DNA of 64,000 bases from Chrysogorgia sp. JL179-B06 (taxonomy: Eukaryota > Cnidaria > Anthozoa > Scleralcyonacea > Chrysogorgiidae), in the NCBI GenBank assembly GCA_035772405.1, contig JAYKKM010000350.1, positions 1,798,001 to 1,862,000 on the forward strand, read 5' to 3'. This document shows, in pieces, positions 55,262 to 64,000 of this stretch (its first letter is position 1; every line of letters begins with the position of its first letter). Position numbers and translations under genes: made by a program. Under the pieces are notes generated by a model. It had not been told where the DNA came from. It made no database searches and saw only the letters and a list, made by a program, of their open reading frames with translations.

Positions 55262-55738
55262 CGTCTGGTGTCACTGTGTCCATTCTTTGTGAGTATGTGC
55301 AAGGCTATAAGATCGGGTGCTGAATTAGATAGCTTTGCTATCAGTCATCACAATATATTGCAGAATTGGGGCAAATATTTTATTAAAACATGTTTGGAAA
55401 TTATGCATGGTTCAATTCTTGTTATGACCATGCCCGGGGAAACGTGGCCAACCTACCTCCTCCGCGGGCGTTTTTTGGCGAGAAATTAAGGGCGCTTTTT
55501 CTGGCGAGCAGGGCAGCGCTGACCGGCATTGGGGAATCTGGTCCCGTGGTGGTAGTGAATATGAATAACTACATGCAAGGGGTTTGGTGCCTGGAATACT
55601 TCTCAGGAAAAACAACCAAACAGAACAAGAAAAGGAGCCGCTTAAAGCCAAGGAAACAAAGATGGCAAACAAAATGAAAAACAATTCAAGTTTAACTGCA
55701 TATTTTAAATTATGAAAAATTTGATAACTTATGAAGGG

Positions 55739-55836
55739 GTGGGAACACGCAGTTAGTTACTACTAAAAATATGTTACATGTGTTAAGATATACGCGGGAA
55801 TTTGCATATTTTTTACTACTAAACTGCGTGTTCCCC
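55739..55836. mobile_element. Small foldback MITE
   Basis: GGGAACACGCAGTTAGTTAC and ACTAAAAATATG are mirrored by CATATTTTTTACTACTAAAC and TGCGTGTTCCCC within about 98 bases. Confidence 0.85.
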
Positions 55837-55839
55837 ATA

Positions 55840-57100
55840 ACCGCGTTGTTACAGTATTGTTTCACACAACATGTGCTATTTTTAGCAAGCCGTGAAAGTT
55901 TACAAAGTTTACTGAGCTCTAACGACACAACAGCAGCGCAGTGCGTGAAATGAAAATGTGAAAATAGTAAACAAAATGGAAAAATAATATAATATATTAT
56001 GAAAAAATGATCAAAACATGAGTAAACTCATGATGTATATAACGCTTAATATAACTGTGTTTGAATAACAGCATTATAAACAACATTTAAAAAGAGAAAT
56101 ATCCTGTAAGTTGTGAACTATAGAAACATAATTCAATGAATTATGCAAAGTATAACACAAGTCACATATAACGACGCAAATTCATAATGCCCAACGAAAC
56201 TTTCTTGGCAATAAAATATTCAACAAATAGGGTTTATTGTACTTTGCCAAACGAAATGGTACTTTGCGAAACGGCAGTTTCCTGTGATGCTTTTCCTGTG
56301 AGCTGGCTGTGTGAAAGCAGAAGTTATAACAAATTCTTTTCAGGAAATATTTTTACCAAAATTAAAATATATATTGCTGGTTTTTGGTCTGTTGGTTTAT
56401 TGTGTGAGACTTGTTAGGTATTTTCCTGACTCTTTCCTCAAAAATGAAATGGGTCGTCCCTTCCAGCCAGCCAAAGCGTGGCTTGGTGTAAAAACTCACT
56501 AATCACACAAAAGGCATCTTTTAAACGCAAACCCCAATTGCGATCGTAAATATCTGTCAGTTGAATATTTCCGTTTCGTTTCGTAAAGTACAAATGGAAC
56601 CGTCTCGTCCCTAAGGTTATCTCCCTATGCAGATTAAAATCTCTGGAGGTAAAGCGCCAACAGTACTTGTTTGATGTTGTAAAATGCTCGTAACGCGTAT
56701 TAACGTTGTTAAGGGCTCTTCTGCCAAATGATCTGTGACGTCTGCACTGGATAAATTAAAGCTGCCAGTATTGTCCGAGATGCAAAGAAATTATGCTTGT
56801 TCTCGGTGATATTTTTGTAATCGCTATTACTGTTGTGCACCTACTGTAAGTAATTGTAAGTAGGATGTAAGAAATACAACATTTGACGTCACAGTCATAT
56901 TAAAAATGGCACCGATACTACACGGTTAATTCAACTTTTAAAATGTGTTACGAGCATTTTCATAGTGCTAAACTACCATATTCAGACTATCTGACTATAT
57001 TACAAGTAATATTTGGTATTTCACTCGATTAAACTACATGTTCTAAGGATTATTAGTAAAAACTTACTATGATACATTACAAATGCTGTATTCTGATTGG
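55840..57100. other. No recognised gene
   Basis: Only short frames. It may contain the 3' terminal region of the EnSpm-type element, but I could not identify a CACTA end. Confidence 0.4.
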
Positions 57101-57269
57101 CTACTCAACCGTTGTCTATTCGTGATAGAGCATAATGGCGAAACGCGCTGAAAACAATGGCAGAAAACTGTCGTTTTGGGGAGGTTTCCGATGAGTTTTT
57201 GGATAATTTTTTTGGAGAATGCATGATTTGTAATAGTCCATAGGAATCAACTGTATACCACAAATCGTC

Positions 57270-60015
57270 AGTTATTTCATGTGTCCACAAGTTAGCTTAA
57301 GAAGTCTTAGAACCTTCTCGCGTTCGACCATATCTTTTTCGTCGTTATTGGTCTGGCTATGCTGCAATTTGTCGATTAAAAGTTGAAGTTGTTCCTTAAA
57401 GTTTCCAGGGAGCTCTAGATTTCTTAAGTCTTGATCTCTAATAAATTTTCTCATGACTTGTAGTTCATTGTTCAACAGACTTATTGTTAGTGTAATAATT
57501 ACCTAAGATGCCATTGTAACGTTCATAGCTAAATAGCCAAAAGCTGTATATTGGGCCGTAGTAGTCCAAAATAGAATCAATCAAATGGACGTGCATATGC
57601 ATGTTTGGAGTAACACGGGATTTCCCATAATTTTCTTCCAACCCTCTACAAAATCGTAATAGAAAAGTTTGCGCAATACCTACGTCGACAGGCTTTATCA
57701 TTGGACTGCAAAGAATAGCACATGCGTTGACGAAATTCAACCAACAACGGTAGTCGTTATCAGGAAGCTAACGTTGAGAAAACGGTGACCCAGGTCTTCC
57801 ACTGTTCAGCGGTGAATCCGGCAAATAATTTGGCAATCTTTGTTGGAATGCGACCTAAATCGGAAGGTACACGTGATGCATCTACTTTTTCCTGTGCTTG
57901 TCGCAGGTCAGCCGAGTCGAGCCAAATTTCCATAAGATGATTAGCTGTTCCCAGGAAAAGGTTGTGCATTGGGTCCACCACAGTAAACTGCACGCAATCG
58001 ATGTAAGGAAGTCTTAGGAGCTCTGAATATCGCACACCGTAAGATGACTCAGAAGTGTTTCGACTTTCTTGTGAAGTTTGATCGAGGATTTCCGCGATTT
58101 GCCTTCGATGTTCAATAATGTTTCTTGGGGTGCAAGGGTCGAAACTCGAATAGTCTGTTGGCACGCCAATACCACTGGTTATAAATGTCTTCGTACACTT
58201 GTTGCAACCTTTCCTCGATTGATGGCAGAAAAATCCGCACACTTTCCTGCTTGCCGGAATATCGCAAGCAACGCACAATAAGGCAGCTTTAAAGCACTCC
58301 GGAAAGATCTGTGAACCGTCGTGGCAAATGTTAACTCCGTCATTCCAAAGAATTAATAACTCATCAACGAGTGGTGATAGGTAGGTATTTATATTCAAAG
58401 GCGGTTCATTTGGACCAGGGATAATGCCTACTAGAATGACGTTTTCCCTTTTAAACCATTCACTTCTAGGAAGATTCATTAAAACTAAGTATATTACGCC
58501 AATTGAATAGATAGTGCGCTCAAATGGTTGCATCCAGTCGACGTTTAACATGAGGCATAATTTCGCGGAGCTGCCAGGAAAGGAATACCGTCATAAAGTT
58601 GGAAATCTCTCCCTTCAAATACATCGCACATTATTTGAGCAATTGAACGTATTTCACGATTACGCCACAGTTCACAACGTTCCGTAAAATGCGCCCTTTT
58701 TACAAATGTTTTTAATGTTTCTATAACGCTTTGATAGCAATAAACTTTGTGTGGATAGAGCCGTTTAGCGCCATGTTTAAGCGTCACTTCCTTAAGTAGT
58801 ATTGTTCCACACGGTTGACGTCTCCATCGTTGTCTATGGTTGGGAAATTTGACAAATGAACACTTCTTTGACTCTCTGTTACTGCCGACTGTCTTATTAT
58901 TATTATTATTAAAAGAAATTTCTATAGCGCTAATTCCATATAGCCCATTAGCACTTTACAGTACACGTATATAAAAATAAGCTATTACAATTATAAACTT
59001 AAAGTAAGATCCTAGTAAAGTAAAAATTAAATATAAGCTTCTCTAAAAAGATATGTCTTAAGATGTTTCTTAAAACTATCCAATGATTGTGTATAGTCCC
59101 TAATATGGTCGGGCAAGGCATTCCAAAGTCTTGGTGCATATACACAAAACGCCCTACGGCCATATGTTTCTAAGTTGTATGGTATGACTTCCAGTTGATT
59201 TTTAGACATAGATCTTAGATTACGCTTAGGCACGTAAGGATGAACTTTGTCCATCAGGTAGGATGGAGCGTTATTAGACAAACATTTGTATATTAATAAA
59301 AGAGTCTTAAACCTAATCCTATGTTCCACCGGCAGCCAGTGTAGGTCCAGTTTTCAAACAGTTTTCAAAGCTGTAGAGCACGTGGCATTTCGGGCATACT
59401 ACGTATTTCGTAAATTTGTCTTTCTCAAATCCCAGTTCCTTCCGGAAAAGATACAATGTGCCTGGAAACGTTTGCGCTAAGTCAGTCAGCCAATTGCTCG
59501 ACAATGCTGCTATTTCAAAAATCTTTTTAAAACAGTACAACAAGAATTCCATGGCGCTATCAGAAATGCGAAAGTAAGTCCAAAAGTACGCAAGCAAGAT
59601 TATTAAACTGCGAACAAAAGCAACATTGAATGAGTGAGACCTTGACACAGGATTTACTCCTATCGATGTCAGGGCTTCGCTATTTTCAGGAAAATCTACA
59701 TCAATGTCATTCTCTATGGCTTCATCCCATACCTCCTGGTCGATGAGACCTTCAATATTGACACTGTTGCCGTTGGTATTCATGTCAGGACGATCTGCAG
59801 AATCTTGATCATCATGAGTATCATTTGGATCTATTTCCATATACATGTACGGCGTTTCATCGTCACTATTGCTGCTAAGACACTAATATCCCTTTCCCAT
59901 CGATTGTTGGTAGGATTATAAAACCTTTCCCTGTGGTTTTGGAAGGTCCTAGCAGGCAAATGAGTATCGCAATGGGCACAAAACGTGAGGTAACTACCAT
60001 CGTCTGCCATATTTC
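57270..60015 (-). pseudogene. EnSpm/CACTA-type (tnp2-like) transposase, interrupted
   Basis: From a likely start at about 60013, the minus strand reads a zinc-finger-like N-terminus (MADDGSYLTFCAHC and TFQNH) and an acidic region. Then come LAQTFPGTLYLFRKELGF and YVVCPKCHVLYSFENC. After the LINE insertion come KEVTLKHGAKRLYPHKVYC, MLNVDWMQPFERTIYSIGV, IIPGPNEPP, ALLCVACDIPASRKVCGF and YGVRYSELLRLPY. The DPMHNLFLGTANHLM block is the hallmark of tnp2-type transposases. C-terminal pieces have SRVTPNMHMHVHL and FWLFSYERYNGILGNYY. At least three frame changes plus the insertion inactivate it. Without the LINE the gene would be nearly full length. Confidence 0.9.
58890..59347 (-). mobile_element. 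5'-truncated LINE inserted in the EnSpm transposase
   Basis: The minus-strand frame has LHWLPVEHRIRFK-type start, TLLLIYKCLSNNAPSYLMDK, LRSMSKNQLEVIPYN and RLWNALPDHIRDYTQSLDSF, the end of a non-LTR reverse transcriptase. A 3' untranslated part and a TAA-repeat tail (58893-58912) follow. A short tail of TAA units is typical of L2/CR1-like LINEs. It lies between the CPKC block and the next transposase block. Confidence 0.85.
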
Positions 60016-60187
60016 TCTCCGGAAGGATTTGTTTCTATGGTAACATCCTGGGATATACAGGGTGTTAGGGGGGTGGGGTTAAATGCTGCGTATATTTTAG
60101 TCACATGACTAATCTGAGCCAATCATGGCCTAAATGTGACCTGGGGATCAATTTTACGCAGTAAAATAATCACTCGAAAAATATATT

Positions 60188-60400
60188 TTGTTTTCACTGT
60201 TCATATCTTTGATTCACCTTGTCAAAATGAGCATCAATGAAGTAAGTCAAAATGAAGAGGTAACGAGAAGAATACTGAATAATCAGAGGTTAATAATTGA
60301 CCAGAACACCAAAATTATACAGCAACATGAGAGCCAGCTGGTAGCTACGAACAGAGCCCAAAACATTAACAGAGAAATAGTGCCTTCGACGGTCAAGGTC
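60188..60400 (+). other. Possible exon divergent from the EnSpm transposase
   Basis: A plus-strand frame with MSINEVSQNEEVTRRILNNQ, a Gln-rich helical stretch (DQNTKIIQQHESQL) and a good donor-like end (GTCAAG|GTCAGT near 60398). It starts about 170 bases from the transposase start on the other strand. It could be the first exon of the element's second gene, or chance. No family recognised. Confidence 0.3.
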
Positions 60401-60424
60401 AGTACACTTTATTTTATTTTATAA

Positions 60425-61100
60425 TATGCTGGTATAGATTATCGAAAAAATGACACAAGTACAGTACTGTACATGTATTATCTAAAAGGAAATATTGTCG
60501 GTCTTTCTAAAAACCTCTCTTTGGAATAAGGTCAGGTTAAACTGATAAAAAATATACTGGCGAACCACACACTGGCGAAGACTCACTTTTAGTGAGTGTG
60601 ATTGTTTGGTATGGTACTAGCTAAAAAATGGCCAGTTTGGGATGAATGGGTTCATACTGTATTGTTACATCTGGAAAATATTGACATTTTTAGCTTCTTG
60701 TGGTTAGAAAAAATTGATGACTTTATTACACCATAATGATTCAAATAATTGAATTTCCAAGTTATGTACATTTCATATAAAAATAAACATGAAATCTAGT
60801 TAATTTCATCTGGTTTCTGTACACTGTATATATCAAGTTCTTGTACAGAAAATTATACAAGTTAGATTCATTGACATCAAGTTCTGTACAACTTGGTGAT
60901 GGTCACTAAGTCACATCAATTTTTGGAATAAATAATCCATCATGACAAGTTTGTACTGTATTATAATTATCTCTCACCAGATTAAAAATTGTCAAACGTG
61001 TTCATCAGGTACACACAGGTCCATCTCTGGATATATCAGTCTTCTTCACAATTGGTTCCAGATTTCCACAGTGAAAACAACAAAAATAATTTACAACAGC
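60425..61100. other. No recognised gene
   Basis: A/T-rich spacer between the EnSpm element and the BEL/Pao LTR, with repeated TTGTACAGA/TCTGTACAA words near 60800-60890. Confidence 0.4.
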
Positions 61101-61102
61101 CT

Positions 61103-61313
61103 TGTCGGGAATTGTTTCGCCGCGACAAGAAACTCACAGATGTTTAGATAGTTTAAGCTTTTATTTATACAAAACACACTCAGATCACTTCTCACATTCT
61201 AGTCCTATTTCAAGTCTCATGGTTCACTTCTCACGCCACTTCACACGTGACAAGTTACGTCATAACAACATAACATCTAAAATTAACTAATTGCGGAATG
61301 TTAAATCACGACA
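61103..61313 (-). repeat. 3' LTR of the right-hand BEL/Pao element
   Basis: On the minus strand it starts TGTCGTGATTTAACATTCCG and ends CGAAACAATTCCCGACA, with a matching TGTCG/CGACA terminal inverted pair and an AATAAA signal near 61155. Immediately inside, the minus strand reads TAGGGGGAGAG, the polypurine tract (61314-61324). The 5' LTR lies beyond the window. Confidence 0.9.
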
Positions 61314-61360
61314 CTCTCCCCCTATTTGATTCCGAAGGCATCAAATATATTTTGTTCAGT

Positions 61361-64000
61361 TCAAGTGTCTAGTTCCTCTTGGTTAGCAATGGCCTTAATA
61401 CGCTTTGCCGCAGCAATGGCAGCCTTTCTTGGTGTAAACTCCCTTGCTTTCGGATCAAGTGTGGGGGTTTCAAGATCTTGTGGTGCATCACAGGACAGCT
61501 CCATTGGATATAATTGTTGTACCGCTCTTTCAAGAAAGGATTTCCCCGCCCTAAGCTTTGCTGCACGTATAACACCATCTCTCCCTTTGATGAGTTTCAC
61601 CACGACTCCGATGTTCCATTTCCCTCTATTTCGTTCTGTGCTTTGGATCAGGACCACGTCACCAGGCTTGATAGAAAGTTCCGATCTTTTATGGTTAAGA
61701 TTGTGTCTCTCTCTCAAACTCTTCACATACTCCCCAGACCATCTAGACCACAATACGTCCTTGCAACGCCGAAGGTATCTTGCTCTCTTCCTCATGTCAA
61801 CGTCTGCGATTGAATTTACTTCTTCTTCTGGCAAAATATTGGGTTGACCAAACATCATGGCACTCGGTGTTAACACAGGCAGTTGTATGTCATCTTCCAC
61901 GTACGTCAATGGGCGATTATTGAGTGCAACTTCAACATCCAGGATTATTTCTTCAAACTCATTCCATGTAAGGTTGGCTCGTCCAACTGACTTGTACAAA
62001 GCTCGCTTTACCAACCCCACTAGTCTCTCAAATTGTCCTCCCCACCAGGGAGCTCTACTTAAATTGAATTGCCAGATAATGTTCTTGTGGGCAAGGTAGT
62101 TCTGCATCTTCTCATCGTTCATAATTCCCCTTAGCCATTTTGCGGCAGCAACGAAACTTTTACCGTTGTCGGAGTATATCTTCTGAGGCCGACCACGCCT
62201 AGCGATAAAACGCTTCAAACTTCTAATGAATCCCTCAGTGGTTTGGTCGTTGAGCAGCTCAAGGTGGATGGCTCGGGTAAGACTGCACGCAAACAGCAAG
62301 ATATGTGCTTTACCAAACTTTTTTGGACTGATCTTGAAGGGTATAGGTCCAGCATAGTCCACCCCAAGCACTTGAAAAGGGATTGAACCAATGGTGCGAT
62401 CGATAGGTAGATTTCCAGGTGGTGGACTATGGAATGCGGAGACCTGGAACTTCTTGCATCCAAAGCAACCTCTAATCACTTTCTTCGTTAACTGTCTCAA
62501 TCGCGGAATCCAATAATCACGTCTAATCAGCGTCATCGTGAGACCAACTCCCCCGTGCAACGTGAGGATGTGGGCATCTTCCACCAACTTCTTGGATAGG
62601 ACTGCACAAGGCGGTAAATATAATGGGTAACTTCCTTGTATTCTTCCACGGCACTCGTACAACTCATCCGGGTTTTGTTGTATGTTTAGTCTCAGCTCGT
62701 CTTCCTTGAATTCATCTGTTTCTCGGTAGCTTTCCTGGGCTCTCTTTATCCACCATTGTAGTTGCTCGTTAGTCTCCACAGTTGTTAGGGGTCCCATGAC
62801 TCGCTTCGACTTGCTCAGCTTGCAGTTGGTTATAAATCTTGCTATCCATGCCATGACGCGCACTGTCGTCCAGAGATTGTGCTTGCCCAACAGCTCATCA
62901 AATACATCTTTGGACTCCACGTCAGCTCCGAAAACTTCTTTGATCAGCTTAGCTTCTGTTTCGGTTTCTTTACTTGGTTCTGTCATCATTTCAACTGGCC
63001 ACTGGTTAGGATCTGACAACCACTCTGGCCCCTTCATCCATTTCTCGGGTAGCTTGTCTCCTTCACAACCTCTGCTCCCAACGTCAGCTGGATTCTTGTT
63101 GGTTCCTACATGCCTCCACTGGATGTATTCCTTCTCTCTGATTTTTCTCGCTCTGTTAGCCACAAATTGTTTGTAGGTCCCACCTCCTTTGATCCAATGA
63201 AGAGCTACTAAGCTGTCAAGCCATCCTTTAACTGATCTCACTGGTTGATCTTGGAGAGCATTCTTCACATTTTCAACTAAATTTGCTGCCATGTGTGCTG
63301 AGACAAGTTCGAGCCTGGGGATAGTCAACCCCTTCTTTGCCAGTCGAGATTTTGCTGTCAGTAATCCTTGACTAACTCCTGAAGCTTGCTGGACCACTGC
63401 GTAAACAGCTGCAGATGTCCCTGCTCCGCTCGTGTCCCCAAACACATGTAGATCAATTGCTTCTATGGGTTGTTGGAAAGGTGGGATACTTCGCGGTACC
63501 TCGACTCTACCAGGTAGACTCTTCACGAACTTACACCACCGTCTTGCAGTGTTCTCTTCGACCTTCCGATCCCAAGATAGATGTTGATCACAAACCTCCC
63601 GATACAACAACTTTCCCACTAAAGTTGTGGGTGATGCCAGGCCAAGTGGGTCGTACACTGAAGCTAGAAATCGTAACATTTCTCTTTTGGTCGTTTCGTC
63701 TGGTGGATCTGGAAAGGTGACAGTTATGGTATCTTTGGTCTTGTTCCATGGTAGTCCCAACAGCTTGGTTTCTCCAGGTTTGACGCCCAGCTGCTCCTTT
63801 GCATAACTTTGCTTCTCGTCATCTGGTGCCCTGCTTGTTTCCAACTCAGATTCATTTGAATGCCATTTGTGTAGGTCGAACTTGGCTTCTCGGAAAATTG
63901 TAATAGCTGTTTCTTTCAGTTTAGCCACCTCGTCTTTCGTCTCGCCCCCAGTGATCACATCGTCTACGTATAGGCTCTTGGTGATTTCTTCCACTTCATT
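61361..64000 (-). CDS. BEL/Pao polyprotein: RT end, RNase H, integrase (intact, runs off edge)
   Basis: An open frame enters from the right edge and ends at 61361. It starts in the RT palm with SLYVDDVITGG (catalytic DD). Next come the RT connection (ASVYDPLGLASPTTLVGKLL) and an RNase H-like domain with LHVFGDTSGAGTSAAVYAV, LTIPRLELVSAHMA and NPADVGSRG. The integrase has a His/Cys zinc site (HGGVGLTMTLIRRDYWIPRL to CFGCKKF) and a DDE core: VLGVDYAGPI, IYSDNGKSF and APWWGGQFERLVG. A C-terminal domain (KPGDVVLIQSTERNRGKWNI) ends with a basic tail. The 877 residues shown have no stop or frameshift, so the copy is young and may be active if the rest is intact. Gag, protease and most of RT lie outside. 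Confidence 0.95.
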   Translation of the reverse strand, partial: NEVEEITKSLYVDDVITGGETKDEVAKLKETAITIFREAKFDLHKWHSNESELETSRAPDDEKQSYAKEQLGVKPGETKLLGLPWNKTKDTITVTFPDPPDETTKREMLRFLASVYDPLGLASPTTLVGKLLYREVCDQHLSWDRKVEENTARRWCKFVKSLPGRVEVPRSIPPFQQPIEAIDLHVFGDTSGAGTSAAVYAVVQQASGVSQGLLTAKSRLAKKGLTIPRLELVSAHMAANLVENVKNALQDQPVRSVKGWLDSLVALHWIKGGGTYKQFVANRARKIREKEYIQWRHVGTNKNPADVGSRGCEGDKLPEKWMKGPEWLSDPNQWPVEMMTEPSKETETEAKLIKEVFGADVESKDVFDELLGKHNLWTTVRVMAWIARFITNCKLSKSKRVMGPLTTVETNEQLQWWIKRAQESYRETDEFKEDELRLNIQQNPDELYECRGRIQGSYPLYLPPCAVLSKKLVEDAHILTLHGGVGLTMTLIRRDYWIPRLRQLTKKVIRGCFGCKKFQVSAFHSPPPGNLPIDRTIGSIPFQVLGVDYAGPIPFKISPKKFGKAHILLFACSLTRAIHLELLNDQTTEGFIRSLKRFIARRGRPQKIYSDNGKSFVAAAKWLRGIMNDEKMQNYLAHKNIIWQFNLSRAPWWGGQFERLVGLVKRALYKSVGRANLTWNEFEEIILDVEVALNNRPLTYVEDDIQLPVLTPSAMMFGQPNILPEEEVNSIADVDMRKRARYLRRCKDVLWSRWSGEYVKSLRERHNLNHKRSELSIKPGDVVLIQSTERNRGKWNIGVVVKLIKGRDGVIRAAKLRAGKSFLERAVQQLYPMELSCDAPQDLETPTLDPKAREFTPRKAAIAAAKRIKAIANQEELDT

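Noticed and set aside
61326..63720. Plus-strand frames at 61326-61847, 62796-63176 and 63415-63720
   Set aside because: They are shadows of the intact BEL/Pao frame on the other strand.

Overview
The window looks like transposon-packed DNA from an animal nucleus, most likely a non-bilaterian marine invertebrate (cnidarian or sponge). It is A/T-rich. Coding pieces are split by GT-AG introns and there is a degenerate TTAGGG-type stretch. The mobile-element mix (tyrosine-recombinase retrotransposons with a zinc-ribbon recombinase, THAP/YqaJ DNA transposons, Penelope-like elements, BEL/Pao, EnSpm, Helitrons) is one I associate with those phyla. The species cannot be fixed from sequence alone. I found no convincing intact host gene; the only long intact reading frames are a LINE reverse transcriptase and a BEL/Pao polyprotein that runs off the right edge.

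Layout, 1-10.6 kb: a decayed PIF/Harbinger-like transposase (600-1790, -); an RPA-like OB-fold remnant (2320-3110, -); a dead ISL2EU-type pair of spliced DDE transposase (+) facing a SWIM/YqaJ protein (-) at 3.4-5.3 kb; a broken multi-exon gene with a SANT/Myb-like domain (5.5-7.8 kb, +); a short transposon with a RecQ-type helicase fragment and a 9-bp target duplication (7817-8682); and a 5'-truncated LINE (9405-10661, -).

10.6-22.7 kb reads as one nested BEL/Pao retrotransposon on the minus strand. Its 5' LTR is at 22464-22684 and its 3' LTR starts at 16122. That 3' LTR is split by a Helitron (10853-14042) and an element with CAGGGGTGGATC ends (14065-16118). The pol gene is split by a 2.5-kb palindrome (16201-18692) carrying two inverted copies of another transposon-associated protein.

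22.9-25.5 kb is a Penelope-like element with two hammerhead-ribozyme-like motifs, cut by a second Helitron copy (23446-25058). 26.1-28.1 kb has exons of an EXO1/XPG-type nuclease and a HIRAN-like exon. 29.8-32.3 kb is a second ISL2EU-type pair. 36.5-43.1 kb is a complete but mutated tyrosine-recombinase retrotransposon with split direct repeats. 44.4-48.6 kb is a second RecQ-bearing element interrupted by an inverted, nearly full-length copy of the first Helitron.

48.9-55.9 kb holds Helitron and LINE fragments, foldback elements and a HUH/Rep-like endonuclease remnant (52.9-53.6 kb). 57.3-60.0 kb is an EnSpm/CACTA-type transposase interrupted by a LINE. The right end (61103-64000) is a young BEL/Pao element with a 3' LTR, polypurine tract and uninterrupted RT-RNase H-integrase frame.

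The genes do not form a pathway. They are successive layers of insertion, and the order of events can be read from which element interrupts which.
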